DNA from: Centropus unirufus
Lineage: Eukaryota; Chordata; Aves; Cuculiformes; Centropidae
NCBI GenBank assembly: GCA_013397695.1
Contig: VYZI01000113.1
Span: forward strand, 287,829 to 351,828
DNA length: 64,000 bases
Reading direction: 5' to 3'
Shown: positions 14,801-28,671 of the stretch, piece by piece
Layout: every line of letters starts with the position of its first letter
Position numbering within the stretch: position 1 is the first letter of the stretch
Translations under genes and position numbers: made by a program
Notes under the pieces: model-generated
The model's input: only the letters and a program-made list of their open reading frames with translations
Told to the model about the DNA's origin: nothing
Database searches by the model: none

Positions 14801-16540
14801 TTCTGACAGTAAATTATGGTCTGTTAGCATCGTCTAAAGAGTGCATTATTGTTCAGAGTAGGATCAGAATGAAATATCTGAGATAAGATATTGAATGTGA
14901 AATAAAATGTTCTCTGTCATGGTCTCCCTGTTGTCCAGACTGGTAAATTTACTGGGATGTTACAGTTTTCATCTTCCCATGCATGAGGAGGTGTGCATGT
15001 GGGAACGGGTGCATCTTGTCCATAATTTAGGCAGGAAGTGGCAAGAGTTCATTCCTACAAACTCTGAATTACATGCACATTAAGTAGTGCCCTTAAGCCA
15101 CAGGGTAGATATAACCATGGACCCCAATCACCTTTTCACCTTGTGAAAAACCCAAGTAATTGACTTCCAGATCTAAAAGAAGCCAGCTGATGCTCCTTTC
15201 TATACCTAGAATCATTGCATAAGTAGTACATATGAATTTATTTAAGAAAGGACAAGTAGAACTAATAGGATTTATTGGTTTTAATAGTGAGGTAGAGAAA
15301 TAAAAAAAAAAAGACGAGCTGGGGAGAAATGAAAGGAGATGAGAATAAGAAGAGATGAAAGGTAAGACAGTGGGGAGAGGGCAAGAAACAAGTGGTACCT
15401 ACTCTAAATGCCTGTGAGAATCTGTGTAGCTGGGAAAACAACTGGAAGAAAAAGAAAAGATTTATTAAGTTTTTAAATGGAAGGAAACCCGAAAAGCTGC
15501 TGCAATACTGCTTTTAAATGTAACAATCTTGGGTTGGTTGTGTTGAAGTTGTGTATATGCACAAATCGAAAGTAAGTTTTTTGAGTCATTATTGATTTGC
15601 AGATAAACACTGATGTTATTGGGTGTCAACCTCCTCGTTTGCTTTCTATGAAGTATCACTTTCTTATATTCTTTTTTTTTCCTGATAAAGAAGTTTTTCT
15701 TAATGTATTATTGAAAAGCAATCTTTTTGTCTTTCTGAGTGGAGCAGATTGCATCAAATTATAGGTACTTTTCAAAGCATTTCCCTGGGGAAAAGTATCC
15801 TGGGTTTAAGAGTTTTATCTGACTTAATAAATTCCAGTTTAGTTGGGCTATTCAGAAGCATTGCTTTAACTGCTCAGAGCTGCAAGTATAGGCCCCGTTG
15901 TGGGAGTTTGTAGCTTAATCTAGCCCCATTACATTTCTTCCTTGCTTTTCTCTGAAGTCATCACTGCTCATTGCTGATTCTGGTGAAGCAGAGGAACATT
16001 CAGTGTTCTCTTCAGCAGAATGATCCCTTTTTACTATCTGGTTTTCTGCATTATTCCCAAAATGAAAAGTCAGCTACTAAATTTATAATCACTCACAGAC
16101 TGAAATGAACAAATACACTGTTGGTAATTCTGTTTGGGAAAGAAACAAAACTACAGTGATATTTAACTTAAGACGTATAAGTAAGAGAACAAGCAAAGTA
16201 ATGTCCTTCACTTGAACATTTTCTACCTCATGGAATAAATGTAATCATAATTTAAAGATAGAGATAACTGTGCTATCAAATCTATACCCATGATGCAAGT
16301 TTCATGGCATCCTGAGCCTAGGGGTCCAAATACATTTCTCTGGTTCTTTATTTGTAAGTCTGATGAACTAAGAATATATTTATAGTGACTGTAAAAAGCA
16401 AATGTATCTTTCTTTGTATCTTCCATAGGTTCACTCACTATAGTCAGCATTTCCAAAATCTACCAAAAAAAATATTTATATTTTAAAATACATGTCCCTT
16501 ATGTAGATAAGTTCTAGTGCACAGAAATAGGTCATGAAAT

Positions 16541-16588
16541 GCATAGAAGTTGACATGGTGCATAGAAGTTGACATGGTGCATAGAAGT
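16541..16588. repeat. Short tandem repeat, 19-bp unit, about 2.5 copies
   Basis: The 19-base unit gcatagaagttgacatggt occurs at 16541-16559 and again exactly at 16560-16578, followed by its first ten bases at 16579-16588. Identity between copies indicates a recent slippage event and likely length variation between individuals. Confidence 0.95.
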
Positions 16589-17794
16589 ATCAAACTGAAG
16601 CTGTTCAGAGATTTGGCAATGTGCATCAGAAATGTGGTGCTATTGTGACATTATAAAGAAAATTAGATACATGTTTTAGGCATGGTGCATTACATGTGTC
16701 AAAAATTAAGAACCACACTCCCTAGAGGAAACAGGATATATCACATTGATATATTTGTTTTTCTCCTTTTTTCAAATGTATAAGCACAGCTAAAAATGAA
16801 TATGAATAGTAGTGCCATGAAAAATTTAATTCAACCAAAGTAACCTCCAGAATTTTTCTGTTAGTATAGTTTTTATATGCTTTTTTCCTCTTCCATCTGT
16901 GGTTTTTGGCTTTTTTTGTACATCTTTCTTAACCTTTCCCGCTACCATTGCAAAGACTCATCACTGCTGTTTTGAAATATTTGAAGTTGTTATGTGCTTC
17001 TGAAAATATAAACTTCAAAACATTAAACACTGAGATTCCACAAAAAGTTCTGAGACTATTTTTAACATCCCATCAATGTTACATCAATATTTGGTAATCT
17101 TGTTTCCTGCCATTATTGTTTTTAAAAAATTTACAAATTTTAGTCCAATTTTGCAACAGGTGTGACAAAAGCTATACTAGCATAAAAATAGCTAAACATA
17201 GAAAACATCTAAAACTCAAGCACAGGCTGTATGTATTGTTCAACAATGTTGTAGTCGTCTCATTCTCTTAATACCACTTATTCTCTGCTAAATTTACAAT
17301 GGACACAAGTGTTAAGTGTTAAATGGTGCACATAAAATGAGAAAATTAATTGCAAGCCATGAGGTTTCTCTGAAATTCTAATATATATCAATTGAGGTAC
17401 ATATGCTCAGTAATCTGCAGGATTCTGATTTCTGACCACTCTCAGCATGTGTTCTCATGCTCTCCCCCTATCTTTACGTAAAAAGGACAATTTTCATGGA
17501 TTTTTAAAAATGAAGAAGAAATTTAGAAGATTCTCTTCTAAACATACTTTAAAATTACCTTTTCCTACAACTTTATTGAATGAAAATACATTGTTGTATT
17601 ACTTTGAATATTGAGTCTATGAGAGTAGCTAGGTTATATGCACACATAAAGCTAAAATACCATGTCTGACTACTTTCAGTTCATCAATTCCAGTAACACG
17701 AATAAAATAAAATTTTAACCCTTCATAATAACTGTGACATTTGTCAATTCATTGAATAATGCATGAAATCAGTTACCAAATATATGGCGACCAT

Positions 17795-18521
17795 ATATAT
17801 TGGTCGGATGGCCAGGCCCAGAGGGCCGTGGTAAAAGGATCTAAATCTAGCTGGAGGCCAGTCACAGCTGGTGTTCCCCAGGATTCTGTACTCTGTCCCA
17901 GCTTCCTCCGAGCTGGGAGGGAGTGTTGACCTTGACCTGTATCAGAAACAGTGTGGCCAGCAGGACCAGGGAGGTGATTCTGCCCCTGTACTCAGCCCTG
18001 GTGAGGCAGCACCTCAAATACTGTGTCCAATTCTAGGCCCTTCACTACAAGAAGGACATTGAAGTCCTGGAGTGTGTCCAGAGAAGGGCAATGAAGCTGG
18101 TAATGGGGCTGGAGAACATGTCTTAACAAGGAGCAGCTGATGGAACTGGGGTTATTTCTACTGAAGAGGTGACTGAGGGGAGACCTTGTCACTGGTTACA
18201 ATTACCGGAAAGGAGGTTGTAGAGAGGTGGGTACTGGTCTCTTCTCCCAAGTGACAGGCGATAGGACAAGGGGGAATGGCCTCAAACTGTGCCAGGGGAG
18301 ATTCGAGTTGGAGATTAGGAAGAAGTTTTTCAATGAAAGGGTCATCAGTTGCTGGAACAGTCTGCCCAAAGGGGTGGTTGAATCACCATCCTTGGAGGTG
18401 TTTAAAAGATGGTTAGATGAGGTGCTTAGGGATATGGTTTAGTGGTGGACAGGCATGATTGGACTCAATTATCTCGGAGATCTTTTCCAACCTAGTAATT
18501 CTGTGACTTTGTGATTCTGTG
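17795..18521 (+). mobile_element. CR1 LINE, 5'-truncated and internally deleted
   Basis: The copy begins in the RT region (ggatggccaggcccagag) and reads through a segment matching ggccagtcacagctggtgtt. It continues through the thumb region (tgtatcagaaacagtgtggc) and the C-terminal end of ORF2, whose residues include WNSLPKGVVESPSLEVFKR and then LDEVLRDMV and a stop. The 3' tail ends at two attctgtg units, typical of CR1. Compared with the usual CR1 order, most of the sequence between the RT core and the thumb is missing around 17.91-17.94 kb. ORF2 is broken by stops and indels, so the copy is dead. Confidence 0.93.
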
Positions 18522-19865
18522 AGAGGATATATTAAGGCTGGGCAGACAGTCTGGTGAGATGATAGCAATCACAGGAGGAAGGGAGATTTATTATTCACCA
18601 GTTCGTTTACTACTACTTCAAAAGATTTAAACTCATAAAAGCTGGAATTCCATTCTTCTTCATAAGAAGGAAGAAAAAGTCTGTCAGCCAGGATATGCAA
18701 AATTTGAATTGTTTTCCTTATCCCTAATAAGTAGGCAATGAGAAACAGGCTGTTTATATTATAGGAGCAGATGACTGATTGATTTCCCCTGCAACAGAAA
18801 ACTTCTGAGTTGTAGGTCATGGGTTGACTTTCTTCGCTTGTGTTTTCAGCTGGGCTGAAAAAAGTTCTCATTGAATATTTCCTGTAAATTCAAAGAATTA
18901 TCATAACAAGCCTGTCTATAGAGTGTAGCTGTTATCTGCACTATTGTAGACATCTTTACTATAAGCAGTAGTGATACTTCTCAAAACGTGGTCAGGTTTA
19001 CCAAGTATTCCTGTAGTACTGATACAAGGATATTAGGAAAATTTATTTATATTGTCCAAAGTAGCTGGAGTCAGATTTGAATGGTGTATCTTTCCATGTT
19101 TCTTATTTCATATATATGCTGTCCATAAAGCAACTCTCTAACCCTCTGATGTGGGTCAGATGTTGATAGAAAGTAACCATGATAAGATGGTTATCCGAGC
19201 AACTGGATGAATATATTTGAGTTGTCAATCAATGCTGCTAATATAGCACTTCTGGCGTTTCTTGGTCTTGTGTGATGTATTAAGTGAGGTGCATAAAAAC
19301 ATTCTGTGTTTCTATATATGATGACAAGGGAGTTCCAAAGATATTTCTATGAACAATCCTTCTGAACTGTTTTTTAATGATCCTAGTGCCCTGCAGGACC
19401 AGTGAAATTATATGTTTTATTGATTTTTAAAAAGTCTTAAGTGAATCATTGTAGCCTTTATGGCACTCATTTATAACTTGAGTTCTGTTGAGTACTTTAG
19501 TCTGTGTAGAGTTGTGAGAAACACAGGGTCTTGATTCAATGTTTGATTCAATGGTCATAGCAACTAAAATTAATTCAAATAAAGTAAGAAAGAAATTTAA
19601 AACACATGTATAGTGATTTTTAAATTTGCTTTAGTTGTATCAGCTTGTGGATTAGAAATTATCAAAAAGTTATTGTCGCTGCTTTTCCTGTCACATTTTG
19701 AAAAAAAACAAACGTTAAAACAAGTGTTTTTAATATGTAAGGAATACAGAAAAAAGTTCTTTGCCAATCAGGGGTAGTCCCATTAAGAGCAATTAAAAAT
19801 ACCAGAATGCCTGATCCACCTACTGAGTAAAATGGTTTTAGGAGGTAATACATACTGTTTATTAA

Positions 19866-19926
19866 TTCAGTTATATTATATTATATATAATATATCTATT
19901 AGATATCTATTAGATTAGATTAGATT
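19866..19926. repeat. AT-rich simple repeat
   Basis: The tract runs through alternating TATAT units, then tatctattagatatctatt, then repeated attag units. It is low-complexity, self-complementary in part, and without coding potential. Confidence 0.85.
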
Positions 19927-22436
19927 AATGATGTTATATACATCACAGTTAAATTACTTTCTTCATTAAAACTGTTAAAATATCTTAAATTATTTTCACT
20001 TAATCAGGACTAGAGCATTTAATCACCATAAATAAAACCTAGGAATCACATTTCCTGGCTGAATTATGTGTAAAATAAACAACATGCCTTAAGACTATAA
20101 AAAGAGCTCTACTGGTTCCAGGCACAGCTAATCCTATACTTTTTCTCAACCAGGGATTTAAGTTGTTGTCATGATACTTTGTTTGTTTTTTCCCAGCTGC
20201 TTGTGCAATCTTTTCCTGGACAAGTAAGTCTCTGGAATCCACACTAGAGGTTTTTTGAGATATTTCACTTCAAGCATGGATACTACTGTCCTTTATTTGA
20301 ACGTGTCTCCCACTTCATTACTGTGATAGCTTAACAGTCTTAGAAAAATTCATGAGCTGCCAATACTTTTCCCAGCTTTTCCATGACAGTCAAAGCCTTC
20401 TATGTCATCTGCTTTGTAAAAGAAAAATCCAAGCTGTGATCATTTTTTCATATTTAAACTGTTCTATACATTTACCATGCTTGTTTTTCCTTTTAGTTTT
20501 TATCTACTACGCAGAGGACACAGAGTTGCGTATGGTATTTACGTGCACAAAGCATCAGGCAAAGGTTTTTTTTTTTGTTTGCTTTTAGTTCCTCTCCTAA
20601 GAATTCATAATAATTGATTTGTTTTTTTTTTCTGATAGGAAGAACCAAATTGATAAAACCACTTATCATCTTTCCACAGTTTCTCTACTGCCAAGTCAAG
20701 TAACAGCCCATTGATCTAGATTTGAAGGATTGTTTTTGTAGTTGTGTAATATCCAAACCCCTCTCACCCTATTGAATTTATATATGATTTTATAGTTCAG
20801 GTTCTCACTCCCATAAAGTCTCTGAAGTGCTTATTGTAGGCTACATTCATTCTTTCTACTTTAAAAGAAAATCAACTTCATTTTAATTGTAGCATTTTAT
20901 TAGTGCCCATATCTATAAATTTTTGTAAAATATAATCTATATTTTTAGTCCTTTTATTTTCTTCAGGTGATTTTAATTTTTTTTGACATACATTTGCTTA
21001 AGTGGTCATTTTTTGTTCCTAACAAAATCAGAATATGAAAGCTGCTTTAACAATAAAATAATTTGATGCTAAATTCACTAAAACAAGAGGTCAGCTGAAA
21101 TATTCAACATTATCTTGATTTTAGAACCTGAAGCATTCTTAATGTTTCCTGGTATTTGAATAAAAAGTACTTCATTCCATTTTTGAAAGAGGAAAAAACA
21201 AAAGCTTTTTGCCTCACATTACTCTTTCCGAGAATTTTTAAGTTCTTCCATGAAAGAAATGTTTTCTAGGGTGAACTATCAATCAGTCCCTTTAAATCTC
21301 ATTGAATGGTATTATAAACACAACTGCAGACAGGATTGTGTTTTCTTTTATGGATTCTGTTAGTTTTCCTGATGGAATTTGTTTGTACAAAACTTCCTTA
21401 AAAATCAGCTATTACAATATTATTATCAACAAAAAATTATTTTCAAGTCTTACGTCAGCAAAGATGAAAACTGTGTCAATGTTAACTACAATAGTAAGCC
21501 TGTTATGGGCTTTTGAATATGAATAACAGCCATAGTGCCATAATACAAAAGTAGTATCCTCTGTTATGCTGGCCATAAAGCTAGTATTAAGAATTCCTGG
21601 ATTTCAATCAAAGCTCTGTGGCTGGAACATTAGAAAATAGTAAAAAAGTTATTAATGTTTTTTTGTTGTCTTTTTCTTGTGTGTGCAGTTAAATGGATGA
21701 ATACAGAAGGACTCTTTTACTGGCATAAGACCCTAGAGAACCACCGCATTAAACCATATTCTTTTGCTTCTTATACTGAAATATGCTACTAAATATGTGA
21801 ATAATATATTTTCAACAAGTTCAAAGCAGAAGATACAGCAGAAAAATGACAAAATTAGTGACACTAATGGTGCTGTGTGCTGATTTTAACATTGTTGTAA
21901 AAGAAAAGCATAATGACACTGATGGAAAAGCTTTTGTTATGTCATTTTGAAGAAAGTGGGATCAATGCCAGAAGAGGAAAAGATACATGACCTAGCTGCA
22001 TTTCAGCTATTTCACTCTATTTCAAGCCACCAAGTAATACTATCCATTAGGTACAGAACTTACTGTAGTCCGTGGACAAAAAGTTTCTTTGCTTGGTTTT
22101 AAAAAGTGATTGTTTTCAAATTAGATTTGGAATAGGCAAACAAAATAAGAAGACTAAAACACTTAAACTTTATTGTAACTGATCATCATTGACGGTGTAA
22201 ACTTTCCTCAAAATTATTTATGCTTAGTTGTTTTCACTGGTATTCCTCAATAAATTTTACAATTTTTTCCTGAAGTGAGCTGTGTGTGCAGCTAAAAGCT
22301 TTAAAAGTGAACATATGCTCACTGTGTATGTCTTCATGAATTTTAGGTTGTAGGCTACTTAGGGAAAGCTATCCGAATGCATTGTCTATATCTTCCAAAA
22401 ATCCCTTTCTATGGGACATGACAGAGCTAAGCAAAT

Positions 22437-22584
22437 TCTTTACACTTAACAACAAAAATAACAATGATGTTGGTCACAGTGATGTATATCAATGATATAC
22501 TGATATATCATGATATATCAATATATCATTGATATACATCACTGTGACCAACATCATTGTTATTTTTGTTGTTAAGTGTAAAGA
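22437..22584. repeat. 148-bp near-perfect palindrome abutting an assembly gap
   Basis: Bases 22437-22510 are the reverse complement of 22511-22584 with one mismatch (22500 against 22521), so 73 of 74 pairs match and there is no spacer. The central 40 bases or so are TA-rich (repeated tgatatatca), but the outer arms are ordinary sequence such as ttggtcacagtgatg and its complement. The right arm ends exactly where the run of N begins, so the true extent is unknown. It may be a genuine fold-back or an artefact of gap filling. Confidence 0.95.
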
Positions 22585-22633
22585 NNNNNNNNNNNNNNNN
22601 NNNNNNNNNNNNNNNNNNNNNNNNNNNNNNNNN
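22585..22633. other. Assembly gap of 49 N
   Basis: An unbroken run of N separates the palindrome from a TA-rich stretch that begins tatatataatatagag. The size may be an estimate. An extendable hairpin and TA-rich DNA on its two sides would explain why sequencing failed here. Confidence 0.99.
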
Positions 22634-23224
22634 TATATATAATATAGAGATATATATCAATAATATAATGACATATTGGAAAACAAAACAACTCCAAAAC
22701 CCAGAAGGCATTTGACAGTTGTACACTTTCTTTGCTGATTCAATAGGAGTGATATTATTTTGCATTTGGTTTTAGTAAGTTCTGATGGTATTTTAGAAAG
22801 AATTGGAAAGGTATTTATATCAGAAAACATATATGAAATTATAATAGAAAAGCTGATCTTAATTTGATCTAATTTTAACTGAAATACAAACAAAAGTCGG
22901 TCTATATACAAGGTCTATAACATAGATCCTAGATAACTAAAGAAAAGCAATAACAAAAGCACTTTAATAATTTTCCAGAAAGCACTTAGTATGATGCCAC
23001 ATAAGAATGTGTTCAGTCAACTAAAACACAGGGAGTTAGTGTAGAAATCATTAAATTAACAAGGAGCTAGCTGAAAGGAAGGTGATATGGGTTCAATGAA
23101 ATGGGAAAATATCACTTTGAGAAGGAGTGATTAATGAAGTGATCTCCAATGACCACCTGAGAAGCAAACTTATTTAATGCTCTACCTAATAGTACCCTGA
23201 CCAAAAAAAAACCCAAAAAACTCA

Positions 23225-23780
23225 GTGAGGCAAGTCTCACAAAGATGAAGATTTGAGAGTCATCATCAACACAGAAAAATGTTGGATTTCTATTGTAGAG
23301 GAATCGGACAACCTTAAAGCCTGGCACAGTAAAAGAGAGATGAAAAGTAATGTTACAAAGTGCAATATCTTATACTTGGAAAATGGTAAGAAATTATACT
23401 TCAAGCTGAGAACTAATCTACTGGAAAAAGCAGAATAGGGAAAGTTATGTGGACCTGTCAATCACAGGGTAACTGTGAGAAACCAGATGAGATCAATGTG
23501 AAAATGGCAATTGCATTCCTCAGATGTATTGATGGAAGCCTTTCAGGGAGAGATACAGATTAATTGTTACATTGCAGCCTTTTCATTCAAATTACTGTGT
23601 ACAATTTTATTTCACGTGTTTTCAAGAAGGATGAATTCAATACAGTGATAAATTCAGTATTGAAAAACATGATGGGAAGAGCAAGAAGAACTTGACTCAG
23701 TACTGTTAAGCAGAATGTAGAGTAGGAGGATGTGCAGAATGGCTGTACTACCAGGAGAGTATTTAGATCCTTTCAGCCAC
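23225..23780 (+). mobile_element. Ancient CR1-type LINE remnant
   Basis: The order of segments matches the 3' half of ORF2 in older amniote CR1 elements as I remember them: a gtgcaatatcttatacttgg piece, then a region like aagctgagaactaatct, then tgtgaaaatggcaattgcat, then attcaaattactgtgta, and tcaagaaggatgaattcaa. Similarity is spread over about 500 bases but is weak, with many indels, so the copy is much older than the others in the window. The 3' boundary is uncertain. Confidence 0.7.
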
Positions 23781-26700
23781 ATAGTACACGTTCCTCAACC
23801 AGAGCAGGAGTGTTTTATATTTAAACCAATAAGGTGTTTTTATATTTCTGGCTATTTTTGAGCCTCTTCAGTAAGAGTTCTTTTTTTCCCAGTCAGTATC
23901 AATGTTTTAAAATGTCTTCTGAGGAGAAAACACACACTCTAGTTTCACAACTTTTGTCCTCTTTCATAATCACCTCTTTTTATGTTACTTCCAACCAGAT
24001 ATATTTATACATCAGTCTGTAACCTGTTCTGTTGTTCATATATCCTAAATTTACCACTAGCTTTTATGCAATGGATTTTTTTTTATATTTTTGTTTGTCT
24101 GGCTTTCCCCCCTGTGTCTGGAAGAATATATCTAGTGACATTTTGCAGTAGAAAACCAGGGACATGTGTCACTGATACTGCATCTGGAGGGGTTACAAAC
24201 TCATTACTATATCATAGTAGAGCATTCACACTTCTGATAATGGAAAGCTACAAAAGGTAAAAACTACTGGCTTCTAACATAATATTACTGCTCTGTCGCC
24301 AACAATATCCAGACCGATTTTGTTGCTCAGCATTGGTACTAGTAAATTAAATTTATTTAATTTCCAATTTAAAAAAAAAAATTACTCTGCATTTTCATTT
24401 AAAATTAAATAAAATATGTGAGAATAAACGTCAGAGAATTATCATTACTCTAAAGGTGCAACACAGAGAGAAAGCTGTAAGTCGTCCAGCAGGTGATATC
24501 ACCCAGTGTCATGGCTTCAGTCTCTGGCAAAAAAAGTATCTGCTCTCAGAACCAGGTTTATTTTTTTCAGGGAGGAAAGAAAGGAAGATAAATGTGTCAT
24601 TTTATTCCAGGACATATATTTTCTGTGTCCAAAGGAATGTCATGTCTCTTATGATAGAGGCACTGCCCATACCAATGCACATTAGAATGCTTTACGCACA
24701 CCATACCCACCTTCCTCTCCTCTGCTCCCCTCCAGGTGTTTTCCTCTTCCACCCTAGCAGCAGACAGTTCATGAGCAGGGATTTTCAGGGATTTACTGGA
24801 CAAAAAACTCTTTGTGTAGTCTATAGGCCTACAGATTTTAGAGTTGGGTGATTCTTTTTTTTTCCCCAAAATACAAAAATATAAGAAATAGCTTTTCCAT
24901 CAGAAAGTAAGAAAGGTTATATTGTAACACATATAATAATTTTTCTACAAAATGATAATTTTAAATGTTCATAATTTTAACTTTATGTCATTCAGTATTT
25001 TGATGGAGTGCACCAATTCTAGTGTGTTTATTGGAGTATGGTTGTTTTTTTTGTCACAACTTTTAAAGAACTGGTAACATTATTGTAATGACTAGTTCTA
25101 GGGAGGACAACTTCTTAATTTTATGAAATGTTTCATTCAGCTGTTTTCTTACAATGTAGGCATGCAATAAAATTTATATATCAAATACAAAAATAGCGTC
25201 TTGAAGATTGAATTTTATTTCAATAATTCTTAGGGAAATTAGTGGTGGTGGTATTATTTATGGCAAGGCTATAATTGCAGTTAAAAATAATGCAATTAAA
25301 AAAAGTAAATATCAGATGAACTGTTAGTGTTGATGAAATAGTGTTATAGTCTTTCTCTAATTTGGTTTCAGAATGCTATCTTTACTGGTGTAGCAATTAT
25401 TCAATTTTACATTTTATATATTTCTCCTATTGCACTCTAACTAAAAGTATAAACATGTATGTAAGAGTTACTGGTCTTCTCTATACATGCATCTATATTA
25501 ATATTTGAGTTAACTGGAAAACAATCTTTGAAATTTTGTAGAATTTAAATTGGCTATCCCAGTTTATCATGTGAAGGTTAGAAGTTTTCACAGGGGGTCG
25601 TGTAGCACACACTGATTTCATAATCATAATTTAATGATTTTTGTAAAGTACACGGACTTTGGAGAATACAGATACTTACCCCTTTATAAATGGGGTATCT
25701 GAATATTTATCTAACTTCAATAAAGAAGCAAAATATTTGAACTACTAGTTGTCAAACAGAAGTTTTAAATCATTTGTTAGCCATGCAGGTCTGTCTTAGG
25801 ATGTCTAAATGATAGTGACATTGAAGAACCATCTCCTATAAGATAGGAGCTGAAATGCTTCTCATGATTCAGTAAATTTAAAAAACTAAATAATGCAATA
25901 TTTAATTAGATTAATATATTTAATTTTCCTTAGTGTCACAAATTGTATCAGATAATGCATCTAGTTGGAAAAAGATTCATCTCATTTATTCAATGGGCTC
26001 AGTCCCATGAGTTCTAAGTCATAGAACATTCTTTCTGGTAAGTAAAAGAACTGGGTGTTTGGGGTTTTTTTCCTAAATATAAAATTAATATCTTTTAATC
26101 ACACAAACTGGATCTTTGAGTTCAATTACAGAACAGTAAAATTTTCATTCTTGCAGATATTAAGATGTGTCTATGATGCACACATTTGGGCATTGGGAGC
26201 AGGGAGAGAAATTTTACTTACAAAGCAATGATTTTATGAGGATAAAAAGAACCTACAAAGGATCTTAGATGGCTTATAGGCTACTGCTTTACTACAATCT
26301 ATGGATTAATATCAATCATATGAAAGTAATTTAGTCATTGAAAGAGAATAAATATGCCTTTTCTAGTTTGCTTTAAAAACTGAAAGACGAAAAAGCTAGA
26401 ATTTTTTCATGCTTTATCAGCTGAGTGGAAAAATTGTTATTTGGATGATATTCAATTCCTATATAGCTCTTTGTTCTAGTATGTCAGAATCATTACAATT
26501 GTAGAATTTTAATACGTTATGTTTAATTGTGTCCACTACAAGCTGTTCAGGATCTAGCCTGTAGGCAATTACACAAGAGTAGAGAGTATACAGTGTTATC
26601 AAATTAAAATGTATCACTTCTTTAAGGTAAGCTTCCAAAGGGGTTGTTGGATGTAGAAGTGAAGTGGTCTTCTATTAATATTAGAGCTGTTTAGTGCATA

Positions 26701-28671
26701 GATTAGAAGGAAAAGTTTGAAAGTCTGGAGTCCCGTCATACATGCCTAAATTTGTAAGAGACTATTTGAAAACTTCAATAATGATCAACTTTTAAATTGA
26801 AAAATTATTTTTTTTTCTCTTGGATTGAAATGAACATGGCTGCTTATATCATTGATTTTCTTCTTGTTTAAATTTGTTCAATTACTTTTATTTTAGTTTG
26901 TGTTATGGTACAGAGCTAGTTACTGAAGTCATGCAGTATTTTTCTTGCAATATGAAACATCAGAGTTAATTAAAAATAAGGGAAGATGTGTTTTTATGGT
27001 GTTAAGATTAAATGTTGAGAGTACTTCAGTACTAATGTTAATTTTAATTGTTTTTGCATTAAGTACATTTCTTCCAAAATTGTCTGACTAAGGTTTTTCC
27101 CCACATAAAAATACTTTTCCTTTAAAGGCCATATACTGTGAATTTACAAACATTTTTTTCATACTGATTTTAATTTCTTTAGAATTCTCTTCCCACTTTT
27201 TTTTAGGTGTTTCACACACCATTTCATAACCTATCTCCATTTTCACAGGATAATAAGTGAGTTTGGATTCACTGCACTGTTAGTTTAAGAAATGCTGCAT
27301 ACTTTTCTAGAGTAATCTTGTAATTTCTTCATTATTCAAATAACTGTGAATGTGAAAAAGCAATGTTTTGTTCCTCAAATTTTTTGTACCAGTTGAATTT
27401 TCTCATACATATGCATGCTTGCAGAACACTTGTGTTTCCATGTGTTCCTGGCAGGCTTTTTTCTAAATTTGTTAACAATTTGTCTACCTTGAAGAAAAAG
27501 CACAACACATACTTCAAACCCAAACAGCGATATATTGCACACTTTTGCAACTGCCTCTTCTCAATTTACTGTTTTACAGGTATTTTACGTAGCAGTATTT
27601 AGGTAATAGCAAATAAATTAAAAGTGGCTTGGCAAACATTGTGACAAAGCTTCGAAACCTTAGCAATTTCTACTGTGTTGCGCAGTAAAGGCAAAGAGTA
27701 TGTGGCCAATATTTGTGGATAGAGATAATTTACAATGCTCCAGGTGACTCACTGCATTTTCTTCAGATTTTGCTTTAACTGTTAGACAGTATTGTCCTCT
27801 GTTCTTCTACCAGGTGCTATAGTTCATTCTGGCTGTTGCTTCTGCTCCTTCACAGAAGAGCACTTTCAGAATCAATGCAATAAAGTGCTCTGGTTTTTTT
27901 TTTCGGGTTGCTCCCCCTATTCCCTCTCTTATTTTTCTTGTTTTTTTTTTTTTTAACCTCTGTATTTAGTGTTGTTTATTCAAGTACACAACTATCTATT
28001 GTTCTATCTCTGAATTTCTCTACATAGTTGTAACTGGAAAAATGTTTGACCAGAGACATGCAGTAGAAATATTTCTAACACTGTTTATTAAAAATTACAT
28101 TAGCCAAAATGTTTGAGCTATGATTAATGCATATTTTGAGACTGAAATTAGAGAGATCACTGTCAGTTTTATCGCAAAACCATGGTTTCATTTATATCAA
28201 GGAAAAAGGCCCACAAAAACTGGCTTACCAGAAAAGAAATGTTATACCTTAATTCTATATTCTGAATGCAGGATTCACTTTGCTGCCCATTTCAGTCTCA
28301 GCTCTGTATGTTTTGTACTCTGAGCTCCATTTGTATTATTCTTTTCTGAAAACGAATTCATGTGAATTACTCTCACAGCAGTATTGTCATCTTATTTCCG
28401 ATGAAGGTCCTGACTAATCTGCTGCATTGGCCTTAACTGTCAAATAACTTCCGGCGCCTGACTTTGGATAGGCTGTCATATTTATTATAGTCTTTCCTCT
28501 GAAATTCATTTTCATGTTAAATGCTTCTTTTCTTATAGGGTGATACTTGTCAGTCAATTTAATTGAAATGTCATGCTGACCTTTATGTGAATATGCTGAA
28601 CTGTAGGAGTTGGAAGTTCTTTTCTTTGATTCCAGATAAAATCCTTAAACAACCAGTGTACAAAAACTTCA

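Noticed and set aside
17871..18442. Short open frames within the CR1 copy near 18 kb, on both strands
   Set aside because: They are pieces of the broken CR1 ORF2 or its antisense shadow, not host genes.
24456..24869. Overlapping 131- and 90-codon frames on opposite strands
   Set aside because: Neither translation resembles a known protein. The overlap of both strands suggests chance lack of stops in a less AT-rich patch.
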